Positions 17,517 through 26,001 of a stretch of 64,000 nucleotides of DNA are shown here, one piece after another. The notes under the pieces are model-generated. The model did not search any database. It saw nothing but the letters and a program-made list of their open reading frames with translations, and had not been told where the DNA came from. The translations under genes and the position numbers were made by a program. The DNA is from Clostridium homopropionicum DSM 5847. GTDB taxonomy: Bacteria; Bacillota; Clostridia; Clostridiales; Clostridiaceae. The stretch covers positions 62,001 to 126,000 of the forward strand of contig NZ_LHUR01000036.1 of the NCBI RefSeq assembly GCF_001263795.1. The letters are read 5' to 3'. The first letter of the stretch is position 1, and each line of letters starts with the position of its first letter.

Positions 17517-17557
17517 AAGAGGAAGTACTTTTTAGCAAGTTTTCAATACCACCTCTT
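17517..17557 (-). terminator. Possible terminator of XRE-TPR gene
   Basis: AAGAGG (17517-17522) and CCTCTT (17552-17557) can pair around a long loop, and on the minus strand the stem is followed by TTTTTTT. The stem is short, so the call is tentative. Confidence 0.4.
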
Positions 17558-17563
17558 CTATAC

Positions 17564-18673
17564 CTATCTTGAAATAGATCTTTTTTCAATATCCTTTAAA
17601 TCCTTCACTATGTCAATAAAATCATCACTTTCCCTAATTAAATCAAATTCTTCTCCTTCAAAAATCTTAAACATATTTTCATATAGATTCATTGTTATTG
17701 TACGTTCTCCATCTTTTATTTCATTAAAGCACCAAACATCATTAAATTTTCCTGGCCTATTTATATCATTTCTTTTCATATCTTCTATCATTTTCTTTAG
17801 CATCTCAATAGCTTTTTCTTTTTCATTAAATTTTAAATAGCTTTGTGCAAAATTAAGGTACTCAGTTGAAAGCCCTATTACTGAAGCAGCTTCTGGGAGA
17901 AATGCTTCTTTAATTTTAATAGATAAATTATAATATTTCTCTACTAAAATTAGATTTTTTTCATTCTTACTATGTGAATTTGCTAATGCCATACAAATCA
18001 GTGATATATCATGTATACTCTTATAAAGCTTACTTTGAAACAGCTCTCTACCCTTTTTAAGTTCATTTTTCTGAATATAAATACTTGCAAGAATATCATT
18101 GGGGTCGCACTGACTTTTATTAATCTTATTTAAAGCCTCAATCGCCTTATCCTCTTCTCCAATCCCTGAATATAAAGCACCTAGCTGAAACAAAGCTGCC
18201 TCCACCAGCTCCATTTTGCTGCAGTTTTTAGCTAAATCTTCAAATAATTCAATGGCATAGACTATCATATTCATGTATTCCTCTTCCCCTTTTCCTTTCC
18301 ATGAATACATAGTAAATAAAAAACCTATTCTAAGTTTTAATAAATAGCTTCCTGGATACTTTAATACATAGTTTTTGCTCAAATCTATAGCCTTTTCTAG
18401 ATCACCAGTGCTAAATTCAGCTTCACACTGACTAAATATTTTCATAACCTCTCCATCAGAGATTTCAATGTTATAGTTCAAAAGCATATCTATTGATACA
18501 TTAAAAAATGTTGCAAGAATAGGCAGCAAAGTTATATCCGGATATGAAATTCCGCTTTCCCACTTTGAAACTGCCGCTGTTGAAACACCTATAAAATTTC
18601 CTAATTGATCTTGAGTTATATTTTTTTCTTTTCTTAATTTAAAAATCACTTCACCTATTGGTAATTTATCCAT
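17564..18673 (-). CDS. XRE-family regulator with TPR-like repeats
   Basis: The 369-residue protein begins with a Cro/XRE helix-turn-helix (IGEVIFKLRKEKNITQDQLGNFIGVSTAAVSKWESGISYPD, residues about 6-46) followed by a long helical region with tetratricopeptide-like repeats (AIDLSKNYVLKYPGSYLLKLRIG; ALFQLGALYSGIGEEDKAIEAL; AQSYLKFNEKEKAIEML). This architecture resembles peptide-sensing RRNPP-type or stress regulators, but no partner peptide gene was found next to it. It is divergent from guaD across 217 bases that hold promoters only. Confidence 0.85.
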   Translation of the reverse strand: MDKLPIGEVIFKLRKEKNITQDQLGNFIGVSTAAVSKWESGISYPDITLLPILATFFNVSIDMLLNYNIEISDGEVMKIFSQCEAEFSTGDLEKAIDLSKNYVLKYPGSYLLKLRIGFLFTMYSWKGKGEEEYMNMIVYAIELFEDLAKNCSKMELVEAALFQLGALYSGIGEEDKAIEALNKINKSQCDPNDILASIYIQKNELKKGRELFQSKLYKSIHDISLICMALANSHSKNEKNLILVEKYYNLSIKIKEAFLPEAASVIGLSTEYLNFAQSYLKFNEKEKAIEMLKKMIEDMKRNDINRPGKFNDVWCFNEIKDGERTITMNLYENMFKIFEGEEFDLIRESDDFIDIVKDLKDIEKRSISR

Positions 18674-18890
18674 AATATATCACTCCATAGTTTTATTTGA
18701 GGCCCCATGAATAAAGTATACCTTAATTCAACTCTATCACCAATGGATGCATAGTTGAATATTAGAGTTAAAATTTAACCGTTAGTTAAGTTTTTATTCC
18801 TTTATATGTTAACTATGCTAAAATGTATTTAGACTGAATATTAATATTTTAAATAAATCCGCCTATCCTAATATAAGGAGTGTAAACTAG

Positions 18891-20189
18891 ATGAGTATAA
18901 TAGATTCTACTAAAATTTTTAAAGGAAACATTATTTTCACACCAACTCCTAATGAATTTTTTACTATAGAGAATGGCTATATAGTAATTGTTAATGGTAA
19001 AGTAAAAAATGTATATAAAATATTACCTGAAGAATACAATGATTTTAAAATAATAGACTACAGTAATAAATTGATAATTCCTGGCATGAATGATCTCCAT
19101 GCCCATGCCCCTCAATTTAGACACCTTGGAATGGCAATGGATAAAGAACTGCTTCCTTGGCTAAATGATTATACCTTTCCTGAAGAGTCCAAATTTAAAG
19201 ATTTAGATTATAGCAGAAATGTTTATGAAAGATTTATTAAAGAAGTTTGGAAGCAAGGTACTACTAGAATAGCAGTATTTGCAACTATTCATAAAAATGC
19301 ATCAATGGATTTAATGGAGCTTTTTATTAAATCAGGTCTAGGAGCATATGTAGGTAAGGTTAACATGGACTTAAACTCTCCTCCTTATCTATGTGAAACA
19401 TCAGAAGATTCACTTATGGATACAGAAGAAATAATAGTTAAATATAAAGATAAATCCCCTATTGTAAAGCCAATAATTACTCCAAGATTTGTACCCACTT
19501 GTAGTAGTGAACTTTTGAAGGGGCTTGGAGAATTAAGTATAAAATACAAGGTATCCGTTCAATCCCATCTTTCAGAAAATAAAAATGAAATAGCCTGGGT
19601 AAAAGAACTTCATCCAACCTCAAACTTTTATGGAGAGGTTTATAATAAATATAATCTTTTGGGTCAAAGTCCAACTTTAATGGCTCATTGCAGCTTTTCT
19701 TCAAGAGAAGAAATGGCTTTAATGAAAGAAAATAATGTGATTGCCGTTCACTGCCCAAGCTCTAATTTAAATGTTGGAAGCGGCATGATGCCTATTAGAA
19801 AATTCCTTGATAATGATATAAGAGTTGCCTTTGGCTCTGATATAAGCGGAGGCCATACCTGCTCTATCTTCAAAACCATGATATATGCCATTCAAGTATC
19901 CAAGCTGTTTTGGGCAAATTCCAATAAAGAAATTCCATTCCTTTCTAATTCTGAAGCTTTTTATATTGCTACAAAAACTGGCGGCAGCTTCTTTGGAAAG
20001 GTAGGAAGCTTTGAAGAAGGTTACGATTTTGATGCTCTAGTTATTGATGATTCTGAACTTAATTATTTTAACTACTCCTTAGAAGAAAGACTTGAAAGAT
20101 TTATTTATGTTGGAGATGATAGACACATTCTTCATAGATATGTTTGTGGTAACTTAATAGAAGAACCCAGAAGTTTAATCCAATTATAG
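18891..20189 (+). CDS. guaD: Guanine deaminase
   Basis: The 432-residue protein is an amidohydrolase-superfamily deaminase: PGMNDLHAHAPQF (metal-binding HxH), QSHLSENKNEI, MAHCSFSSREE and FGSDISGGH are the four metal-ligand blocks in order, as in guanine deaminases that turn guanine into xanthine plus ammonia. Its family also includes SsnA-like enzymes, but the HAHAPQF and LPWLNDYTFPEE segments point to GuaD. AAGGAG precedes the ATG by a short gap. No purine riboswitch is seen upstream. With the Mop-type enzyme further on it does not form an obvious purine pathway. Confidence 0.87.
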   Translation: MSIIDSTKIFKGNIIFTPTPNEFFTIENGYIVIVNGKVKNVYKILPEEYNDFKIIDYSNKLIIPGMNDLHAHAPQFRHLGMAMDKELLPWLNDYTFPEESKFKDLDYSRNVYERFIKEVWKQGTTRIAVFATIHKNASMDLMELFIKSGLGAYVGKVNMDLNSPPYLCETSEDSLMDTEEIIVKYKDKSPIVKPIITPRFVPTCSSELLKGLGELSIKYKVSVQSHLSENKNEIAWVKELHPTSNFYGEVYNKYNLLGQSPTLMAHCSFSSREEMALMKENNVIAVHCPSSNLNVGSGMMPIRKFLDNDIRVAFGSDISGGHTCSIFKTMIYAIQVSKLFWANSNKEIPFLSNSEAFYIATKTGGSFFGKVGSFEEGYDFDALVIDDSELNYFNYSLEERLERFIYVGDDRHILHRYVCGNLIEEPRSLIQL

Positions 20190-20352
20190 GATATATATTT
20201 TGCAGCTCTGCATACTTCTGTTGAATTATACTTAAAAACATTATAAAATGTTACTAATACAGAACTAATAGTACTATGTCTTTGTAGATTTATTTCTACA
20301 ATGTATATAATCATAGTATTGCGTCTATTTTAATTATCTAAGGAGGATCACA

Positions 20353-21462
20353 ATGGAAAAGTCAAAGGTATATTTTACGGATCTAAGAACTAAGCCAGGT
20401 TTTAATTTATTAGACAAGCTTGAGAAATTAGTTAAGACTGCAGGTATTGAAAACATTGATTTTAATAATAAATTTGTAGCAATAAAAATTCACTTTGGAG
20501 AACCAGGAAACTTAGCTTATATAAGACCTAACTATGCTGCAAAAATAGTAAAGGTTATTGAAGCTCTAGGTGGGATACCTTTTTTAACAGATTCTAATAC
20601 TTTATATACTGGAAGAAGATCAAATGCAGTTGACCATTTAACTGCTGCCTTTGAAAATGGCTTTAATCCATTAACAGTTGGCTGTAATATAATTATTGCT
20701 GATGGCCTTAAGGGTACTGAATATAGAGAAATCGAAGTTAATGGCAAGCACTGTAAAACTGCAAAAATAGGTTCTGCCATTGCTGATGCTGATGTAATAA
20801 TCTCTATGAATCATTTTAAAGGTCATGAAATGACTGGATTTGGTGGAGCTATAAAAAACCTAGGTATGGGTTCTGGTTCAAGAGGTGGAAAACTAGAAAT
20901 GCACTCTGCTTCACAACCTAAGATTAAAGAGAAAAAATGTGTAACCTGCGGACAATGTGTAAAGAGCTGCTCTCAAAAGGCTATAAGCTTTAACGAAAAT
21001 AGAAAAGCTTCTATAGACTACATCAAATGTATAGGCTGCGGTCAATGTGTTGCTGTATGCCAGTTTAACGCAGCACAGGTTATATGGAATGAGTCAGCGG
21101 ATACTGCTAATGAAAAAATTGCTGAATACGCTTATGCAGTTATAAAGGATAAACAAAATTTTCATATAAATTTCATAATGAATGTTTCTCCAGATTGTGA
21201 CTGCTTCAACTCAAATGATATGCCAATTGTACCTGATATAGGGATAGCTGCTTCCTTTGATCCTATTGCTCTAGATATGGCTAGTGTTGACTTAGTAAAT
21301 AAAGCTCCAATTATGCTTGGATCAAAAATGACTGATCACCATTATCACGAAGGGGAAGATAAATTCAATCATATTCATTCAAATACAAATTGGGAAACTG
21401 GTTTAAAGCACGGTGAAGAACTTGGTTTTGGTTCTCTTGACTATGAATTAGTAAGAATTTAA
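20353..21462 (+). CDS. DUF362 protein with two 4Fe-4S clusters
   Basis: The 369-residue protein consists of a DUF362 domain (IKIHFGEPGNLAYIRPNYAAKIVK; AVDHLTAAFENGF; NHFKGHEMTGFGGAIKNLGMG) with an inserted ferredoxin segment holding CVTCGQCVKSCSQKA and CIGCGQCVAVCQF near residues 196-240, followed by the rest of DUF362. These proteins are widespread anaerobe iron-sulphur proteins with unknown substrates. AAGGAGG lies before the ATG. It ends at its own terminator. Confidence 0.9.
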   Translation: MEKSKVYFTDLRTKPGFNLLDKLEKLVKTAGIENIDFNNKFVAIKIHFGEPGNLAYIRPNYAAKIVKVIEALGGIPFLTDSNTLYTGRRSNAVDHLTAAFENGFNPLTVGCNIIIADGLKGTEYREIEVNGKHCKTAKIGSAIADADVIISMNHFKGHEMTGFGGAIKNLGMGSGSRGGKLEMHSASQPKIKEKKCVTCGQCVKSCSQKAISFNENRKASIDYIKCIGCGQCVAVCQFNAAQVIWNESADTANEKIAEYAYAVIKDKQNFHINFIMNVSPDCDCFNSNDMPIVPDIGIAASFDPIALDMASVDLVNKAPIMLGSKMTDHHYHEGEDKFNHIHSNTNWETGLKHGEELGFGSLDYELVRI

Positions 21463-21480
21463 GATTTTAAAAATTTCAAA

Positions 21481-21514
21481 AGGCACAGCCTTTATCTTAA
21501 GGTTGTGCTTTTTT
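21481..21514 (+). terminator. Terminator of DUF362 gene
   Basis: AGGCACAGCCTT pairs with AAGGTTGTGCTT (12 pairs, two G-T) around a 6-base loop, then TTTT. Confidence 0.85.
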
Positions 21515-21583
21515 ACTAATAAGCAATTAACTACAACTATGAACTTTATAAACATTATTATCTTTTTATAGATAAAACTTCAA

Positions 21584-21612
21584 TTGACTTACTTTGCACC
21601 CTATAGTAAACT
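21584..21612 (+). promoter_or_regulatory. Sigma-A promoter of queuosine operon
   Basis: TTGACT (21584-21589) and TAAACT (21607-21612) are 17 bases apart and lie 25 bases before the riboswitch aptamer. Confidence 0.55.
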
Positions 21613-21636
21613 ATAAAGAGACTTAAAATACAATAG

Positions 21637-21677
21637 AGACAGTTCGTTTGAACCATCCTGTCTATAAACAAAACTAG
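21637..21677 (+). promoter_or_regulatory. PreQ1-I riboswitch aptamer
   Basis: AGACAG (21637-21642) pairs with CTGTCT (21658-21663). Inside the loop are GTTCG and AACCATCC, and the 3' tail is an A-rich ATAAACAAAACTAGG. This is the pseudoknot layout of class I preQ1 riboswitches (stem, GTTC, ACnnCC, then an AAAACTA tail). Its place directly before a queuosine operon supports the call. It is followed by a hairpin terminator, so control by ligand-dependent attenuation is likely. Confidence 0.8.
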
Positions 21678-21683
21678 GTCATA

Positions 21684-21707
21684 CTACCGAGTTAGGTAGC
21701 TTTTTTT
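21684..21707 (+). terminator. Riboswitch expression-platform terminator
   Basis: CTACC-GAGTTA-GGTAG followed by CTTTTTTT lies seven bases after the aptamer. It is the probable switch terminator of the preQ1 riboswitch. Confidence 0.75.
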
Positions 21708-21712
21708 GTTTA

Positions 21713-21733
21713 GGGCACTTTGTGCCCTTTTTT
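21713..21733 (+). terminator. Second tandem terminator in que leader
   Basis: GGGCAC-TTT-GTGCCC followed by TTTTTT is a strong hairpin just after the first terminator and 33 bases before the GTG start at 21766. Two terminators in series before the operon are unusual. Confidence 0.75.
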
Positions 21734-21765
21734 ATTTTTATTAAATATTATCGGGAGAAAATAAA

Positions 21766-22767
21766 GTGAAAAAAATAGGATTAACAACAACAGTACCAAT
21801 AGAAGTTCTTATTGCAGCAGGATATACTCCAATAGATTTAAACAACATTTTCATAACCTCAAAAGAGTATACAAAATATATAGATATGGCTGAAAGAGAT
21901 GGATTTCCTAAAAGCATGTGTGCTTGGATTAAAGGAATTTATGGAGCATGTCTTCAAAACAATATAAAAGATATTGTTGGTGTCATGGAAGGTGATTGCT
22001 CTAATACTAAAGCTCTTATTGATGTATTTAAGTTAAAAGGAATTAATATCCATCCCTTTTCCTTTCCTCACAGTCATAAGAAGGAGGATGTAAAAAAGGA
22101 AATAAACAAATTTATGGATATATTTCAGGTAGAGCTTGAAGAAGTTGAAATAATTAGGGAAAAGCTAAACTCTCTAAGACAATTAGCAAAGGAAATTGAT
22201 GAACTTACCTATAAACAAAACAAAGTCAGCGGCTTTGAGAATCATCTATATCAAGTAAGCCTCAGTGATGCTAACGGTGATATGTCCGCCTTTGAAGCTG
22301 ACCTTAAAAAGGCACTTAAGGACATGAGGAAAAGACAACCTGTAGTAAAAAAAATCAGATTGGGCTATATAGGAGTTCCTCCTATGACTGGAGATATATA
22401 TGAATTTGTTGAAAAATTCAATGCACATTTTGTATATAATGAGGTCCAAAGAGAATTTGCCTTTCCAAGAGCAGATATTGCCTCAAATATTTATGAACAG
22501 TATTACGATTATACTTATCCTTATGATATGGAATATAGAATTAAAGAACTAGAAAAACAAATTAAAGAAAGAAAATTAGATGCAATCATCCACTACACTC
22601 AGGCTTTTTGCTATCGTTCAATAGATGATATTATCTTAAAAGAAAAGCTTAATATTCCTATATTAAATATTGAGGGAGATAAATTAAATACTCTAGATGC
22701 TAGAACTAAGCTTAGATTAGAAGCTTTTCTTGATATGCTGCTAGATTTAAAGGAGAGTAAAGAATGA
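21766..22767 (+). CDS. 2-Hydroxyacyl-CoA dehydratase D-like Fe-S reductase, in que operon
   Basis: The GTG start at 21766 follows GGGAGA. The 333-residue protein has the 2-hydroxyacyl-CoA dehydratase/double-cubane reductase fold: only four cysteines, at 52 (SMCAWIKG), 62, 78 (EGDCSNT) and 282 (QAFCYRS), with the first and third in the places of the family's cluster ligands. These proteins carry a 4Fe-4S or double-cubane cluster and perform ATP-activated low-potential reductions. It overlaps by four bases the BadF-type activase that follows and is controlled by the preQ1 riboswitch, with queD, queE, folE and queC downstream. No CoA metabolism gene is near, so the substrate is more likely part of the queuosine pathway. 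That is inference. Confidence 0.8.
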   Translation: MKKIGLTTTVPIEVLIAAGYTPIDLNNIFITSKEYTKYIDMAERDGFPKSMCAWIKGIYGACLQNNIKDIVGVMEGDCSNTKALIDVFKLKGINIHPFSFPHSHKKEDVKKEINKFMDIFQVELEEVEIIREKLNSLRQLAKEIDELTYKQNKVSGFENHLYQVSLSDANGDMSAFEADLKKALKDMRKRQPVVKKIRLGYIGVPPMTGDIYEFVEKFNAHFVYNEVQREFAFPRADIASNIYEQYYDYTYPYDMEYRIKELEKQIKERKLDAIIHYTQAFCYRSIDDIILKEKLNIPILNIEGDKLNTLDARTKLRLEAFLDMLLDLKESKE

Positions 22768-23525
22768 GAGTACTTGGCATAGATCTTGGAAGTAGAGAAG
22801 TTAAGATTGTCTTAATGGAAAATAATAAAATAATACAAAAACAGAAAGTCAGTACCATGAGCTTTTACAAGGATTACTGTAATTTTCACGGCAAAATTGT
22901 TGTGGATTTAGAAAAGCTAAACTTAAAAGAAATTGACAAGGCTGTATCTACAGGCTATGGAAGAAACAATACTGATTTAAAGTTATTTACACCAATTAAT
23001 GAGATAAAAGCTCATGTCTATGGAGCAATTTATCAAACTCAGTTAAAAGATTTTATACTCTTAGATATAGGTGGGCAAGACCTTAAGGTTATAAAAGTAG
23101 AAAAAGGAATTACTACTGATTTAGAACTTAACGAGAAATGTGCTGCCTCCTGCGGTAGATATTTAGAAAATATGGCTAATGTCCTTGAAATATCTATTGA
23201 TGAAATGAGTAAGCACTCAGAAAACCCTGTGGAATTAAATTCAACCTGTGCAGTATTTTCCGAGTCAGAGTTAATAGGTAAGATAGCTGAAGGTATCTCT
23301 ATTGAACGTTTATGTGCTGGGGTAAACTATTCTCTATATAAAAGACTTCATCCTCTAATAAGTAAATTTAAAGGAAAGAATTTAGTTTTAACTGGCGGTG
23401 TTGCCAGTAATACTTCAATAAAAAATTTTCTAAGAAGAGATTATGAAAATATTGTACCTATTAGTGAGCCTCAATTTAACGGAGCAATTGGCTGCTGTTA
23501 TTTTGGTAGCAAGATTTTAAAGTAA
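22764..23525 (+). CDS. BadF/HgdC-type ATP-dependent activase, in que operon
   Basis: The 253-residue protein is an ASKHA-fold ATPase that transfers a strongly reducing electron to a dehydratase-type partner: GIDLGSREVKIV (phosphate 1), LDIGGQDLKVI (phosphate 2), and the two cysteines that hold the shared 4Fe-4S cluster of the dimer, in KCAASCGRYLE and TCAVFSESEL, match the HgdC pattern (CAAGTGRF and CAVFAESE). LTGGVASNTS near the C terminus is the adenosine site. Its start overlaps the stop of the dehydratase-like gene by four bases. The pair is therefore a full two-component reductase system embedded in a queuosine operon. Confidence 0.85.
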   Translation: MRVLGIDLGSREVKIVLMENNKIIQKQKVSTMSFYKDYCNFHGKIVVDLEKLNLKEIDKAVSTGYGRNNTDLKLFTPINEIKAHVYGAIYQTQLKDFILLDIGGQDLKVIKVEKGITTDLELNEKCAASCGRYLENMANVLEISIDEMSKHSENPVELNSTCAVFSESELIGKIAEGISIERLCAGVNYSLYKRLHPLISKFKGKNLVLTGGVASNTSIKNFLRRDYENIVPISEPQFNGAIGCCYFGSKILK

Positions 23526-23547
23526 ATTAACATAAGGAGGCATTTAC

Positions 23548-23979
23548 ATGTATATTTTAAAAACAGAACACTACTTTGATAGTGCTCATTTTCTTGCTGA
23601 CTATGAAGGAAAATGCAGCAACATCCATGGACATAGATGGAAGGTAGAAATTGAAATACAATCGGAAACATTAGAAAAAGGCGGTCAGCTTGATGGTATG
23701 ATAGTTGACTTTGGAGATTTTAAAGAAGATGTTAAAGCTATGGTGGATTATTATGACCATGTGTTGATTATACAAAATGGAACCTTGAGAAAAGAAACAT
23801 TGAATTGTCTTATGGAAGATGGATTTAATTTAATAAGTGTAGATTTTAGACCTACAGCTGAAAATTTTGCAGCCTTTTTCTTTAATACTATGAAAAACAA
23901 AGGATACAACGTAAAAAGAGCTACAGTTTTTGAAACCCCTGCTAACAGTGCTGTATATGAAGAAAGTGAGGCAAACTAA
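23548..23979 (+). CDS. queD: 6-Carboxytetrahydropterin synthase
   Basis: The 143-residue protein has the QueD/PTPS zinc triad and catalytic residues: DSAHFL, CSNIHGHRW (Cys and two His), DGMIVDFGDFK, YDHVL and the Glu in VFETPANSAVY. It makes 6-carboxy-5,6,7,8-tetrahydropterin from 7,8-dihydroneopterin triphosphate in the preQ0 pathway. AAGGAGG precedes the ATG. The stop is next to the start of queE. Confidence 0.93.
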   Translation: MYILKTEHYFDSAHFLADYEGKCSNIHGHRWKVEIEIQSETLEKGGQLDGMIVDFGDFKEDVKAMVDYYDHVLIIQNGTLRKETLNCLMEDGFNLISVDFRPTAENFAAFFFNTMKNKGYNVKRATVFETPANSAVYEESEAN

Positions 23980-24645
23980 ATGAATTTTAAGATAGTTGAA
24001 AAGTTTGTTAGCGTCAACGGAGAAGGCCCACTATGTGGTCAGTTAGCCGTATTTATAAGATTTTCAGGCTGCAATTTGAACTGCAGTTACTGTGATACAG
24101 CTTGGGCTAATAAAATAGATATACCTTATGAGTTAATGACTGATAAAGATATCTATGACTATATAAAATCAACTGGGATTAAGAACATAACTTTAACTGG
24201 AGGAGAACCCCTGATTCAAGAAGGAATAATAGAACTGTTAAAGAGACTTTCTAAAGATAGAGAACTTCATGTTGAAATAGAAACTAACGGCAGTGTTATT
24301 TTTGACAAATTTTCTCACATTGAAAATCCACCTAGCTTTACTATGGATTATAAGCTTCCTTCTAGTAATATGGAGAATAAAATGGCACTAGATAATTTTA
24401 AATATTTATCTAAAAAAGATACAGTTAAATTTGTATCCGGGAGCATTGAGGATTTAGAAAGAGCTAAAAATTTAATAGATACCTATTCCCTTGTGGATAG
24501 AACTAGGTTATATATAAGTCCAGTCTTTGGAAAAATATCTATGGATAAAATTGTAGAGTTTATGAAATATAATAAAATGAATGGAGTTAACCTTCAGCTA
24601 CAGCTTCACAAGGTTATTTGGGATCCAAAAAAGAGAGGCGTATAA
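23980..24645 (+). CDS. queE: 7-Carboxy-7-deazaguanine synthase
   Basis: The 221-residue radical SAM protein has the cluster motif FSGCNLNCSYCDTAW (C-x3-C-x2-C) and LTGGEPL of QueE, which contracts the ring of 6-carboxytetrahydropterin to 7-carboxy-7-deazaguanine. Length fits the clostridial form. It starts one base after the queD stop. Confidence 0.93.
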   Translation: MNFKIVEKFVSVNGEGPLCGQLAVFIRFSGCNLNCSYCDTAWANKIDIPYELMTDKDIYDYIKSTGIKNITLTGGEPLIQEGIIELLKRLSKDRELHVEIETNGSVIFDKFSHIENPPSFTMDYKLPSSNMENKMALDNFKYLSKKDTVKFVSGSIEDLERAKNLIDTYSLVDRTRLYISPVFGKISMDKIVEFMKYNKMNGVNLQLQLHKVIWDPKKRGV

Positions 24646-24648
24646 ATT

Positions 24649-25236
24649 ATGGCAATAGATATAAAATCAATCGAAGAACATATTAGAGGTATTTTAATAG
24701 CTTTAGGAGATGATCCTGATAGAGAAGGACTAAAAGATACCCCTAATCGTGTAGCTAAAATGTATGAAGAAGTCTTTAAGGGAATGTGTTATACCAATGA
24801 TGAAATTGCTGAAATGTTTAATAAAACCTTTGAAGAGGATTTATTATTAGATGAAAACCCTCAGGACATGGTGTTAATAAAAGACATAGAAATATTCAGC
24901 TATTGCGAACACCATTTAGCCCTAATGTATAACATGAAGGCAGCAGTAGCATATATTCCAAATAAAAAAATCATTGGTTTAAGCAAAATTGCAAGAATAG
25001 CTGATATGGTAGGTCGCAGGCTGCAGCTTCAAGAAAGAATTGGAGCAGATATAGCAGAAATAATGCAGAAAATAACTGACTCAGAGGATGTGGCTGTTAT
25101 TATAGAGGGTGAACATGGCTGCATGACTACAAGAGGTATACAAAAACCAGGTACAAAAACAATATCCACAACCTTTAAAGGAAAATTTATTACTGATTCA
25201 ATGTTGAATAATAAATTATTAACTCTTTACAAATAA
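24649..25236 (+). CDS. folE: GTP cyclohydrolase I
   Basis: The 195-residue protein has all GTP cyclohydrolase I motifs: [21 protein letters not shown], the zinc-binding [27 protein letters not shown] and HGCMTTRG. It makes dihydroneopterin triphosphate from GTP, the first step of both folate and queuosine routes. Position between queE and queC indicates service to the 7-deazaguanine pathway. Confidence 0.95.
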   Translation: MAIDIKSIEEHIRGILIALGDDPDREGLKDTPNRVAKMYEEVFKGMCYTNDEIAEMFNKTFEEDLLLDENPQDMVLIKDIEIFSYCEHHLALMYNMKAAVAYIPNKKIIGLSKIARIADMVGRRLQLQERIGADIAEIMQKITDSEDVAVIIEGEHGCMTTRGIQKPGTKTISTTFKGKFITDSMLNNKLLTLYK

Positions 25237-25262
25237 AATTAAATGGATGGTGAAATAAAATT

Positions 25263-25919
25263 ATGAATAAAGAAAAGGCAGTAGTAGTTTTTAGCGGAGG
25301 TCAAGATAGTACAACTTGTTTATTTTGGGCAAAAAAGAAGTTTAAAGAAGTTATAGCAGTTTCTTTTGATTATAATCAAAAGCATAAATTAGAATTAGAG
25401 TGTGCAAAAGACATATGCAAAAAGCATAAAATAGAACATCATATTCTAGATTTAAGTTTACTAAATCAATTGGCACCAAATTCATTAACTAGACAAGATA
25501 TTAAGGTGGATACTTCTGCTCCTGTGAATGGTGTTCCTAATTCCTTTGTAGATGGTCGAAATATGTTATTCTTAACCTTTGTTGCAGTATTTGCAAAGCA
25601 GCGAAGAATAAATACAATTATAACTGGAGTATCTCAAAGCGACTTCAGCGGATATCCAGATTGTAGAGATGTGTTCATAAAATCCCTAAATGTTACATTG
25701 AACTTAGCTATGGATTATCAATTTGAAATTTTAACACCTTTAATGTGGATTAACAAAGCAGAAACATGGAAAATGTCTGAGGATTTAGGAGTACTTGATA
25801 TAATTAAAGAAGAAACCTTGACATGCTATAACGGTATTAAAGGCAACGGCTGTGGAGAATGCCCTGCTTGTAAATTAAGAAAGCAAGGATATTTAGAGTT
25901 TAAAAAATATAAAAAATAG
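25263..25919 (+). CDS. queC: 7-Cyano-7-deazaguanine synthase
   Basis: The 218-residue protein has the PP-loop [11 protein letters not shown] near its N terminus and the C-terminal zinc cluster [19 protein letters not shown], as in QueC. It converts 7-carboxy-7-deazaguanine to preQ0 using ATP and ammonia. It is the last gene of the operon; no queF (preQ0 to preQ1) is present in the window. Confidence 0.95.
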   Translation: MNKEKAVVVFSGGQDSTTCLFWAKKKFKEVIAVSFDYNQKHKLELECAKDICKKHKIEHHILDLSLLNQLAPNSLTRQDIKVDTSAPVNGVPNSFVDGRNMLFLTFVAVFAKQRRINTIITGVSQSDFSGYPDCRDVFIKSLNVTLNLAMDYQFEILTPLMWINKAETWKMSEDLGVLDIIKEETLTCYNGIKGNGCGECPACKLRKQGYLEFKKYKK

Positions 25920-26001
25920 TTATCCTATTACACACTCCTCATATATTATAGAAGAAATATTAACTATTTTATGATATATTATTATTGCGAGGAGGGATTT
26001 T

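Noticed and set aside
18674-18890. Purine riboswitch before guaD
   Set aside because: The conserved TATA...GTTTCTAC...CCGTAAA pattern of purine aptamers is not present; only promoter-like AT-rich DNA is seen.
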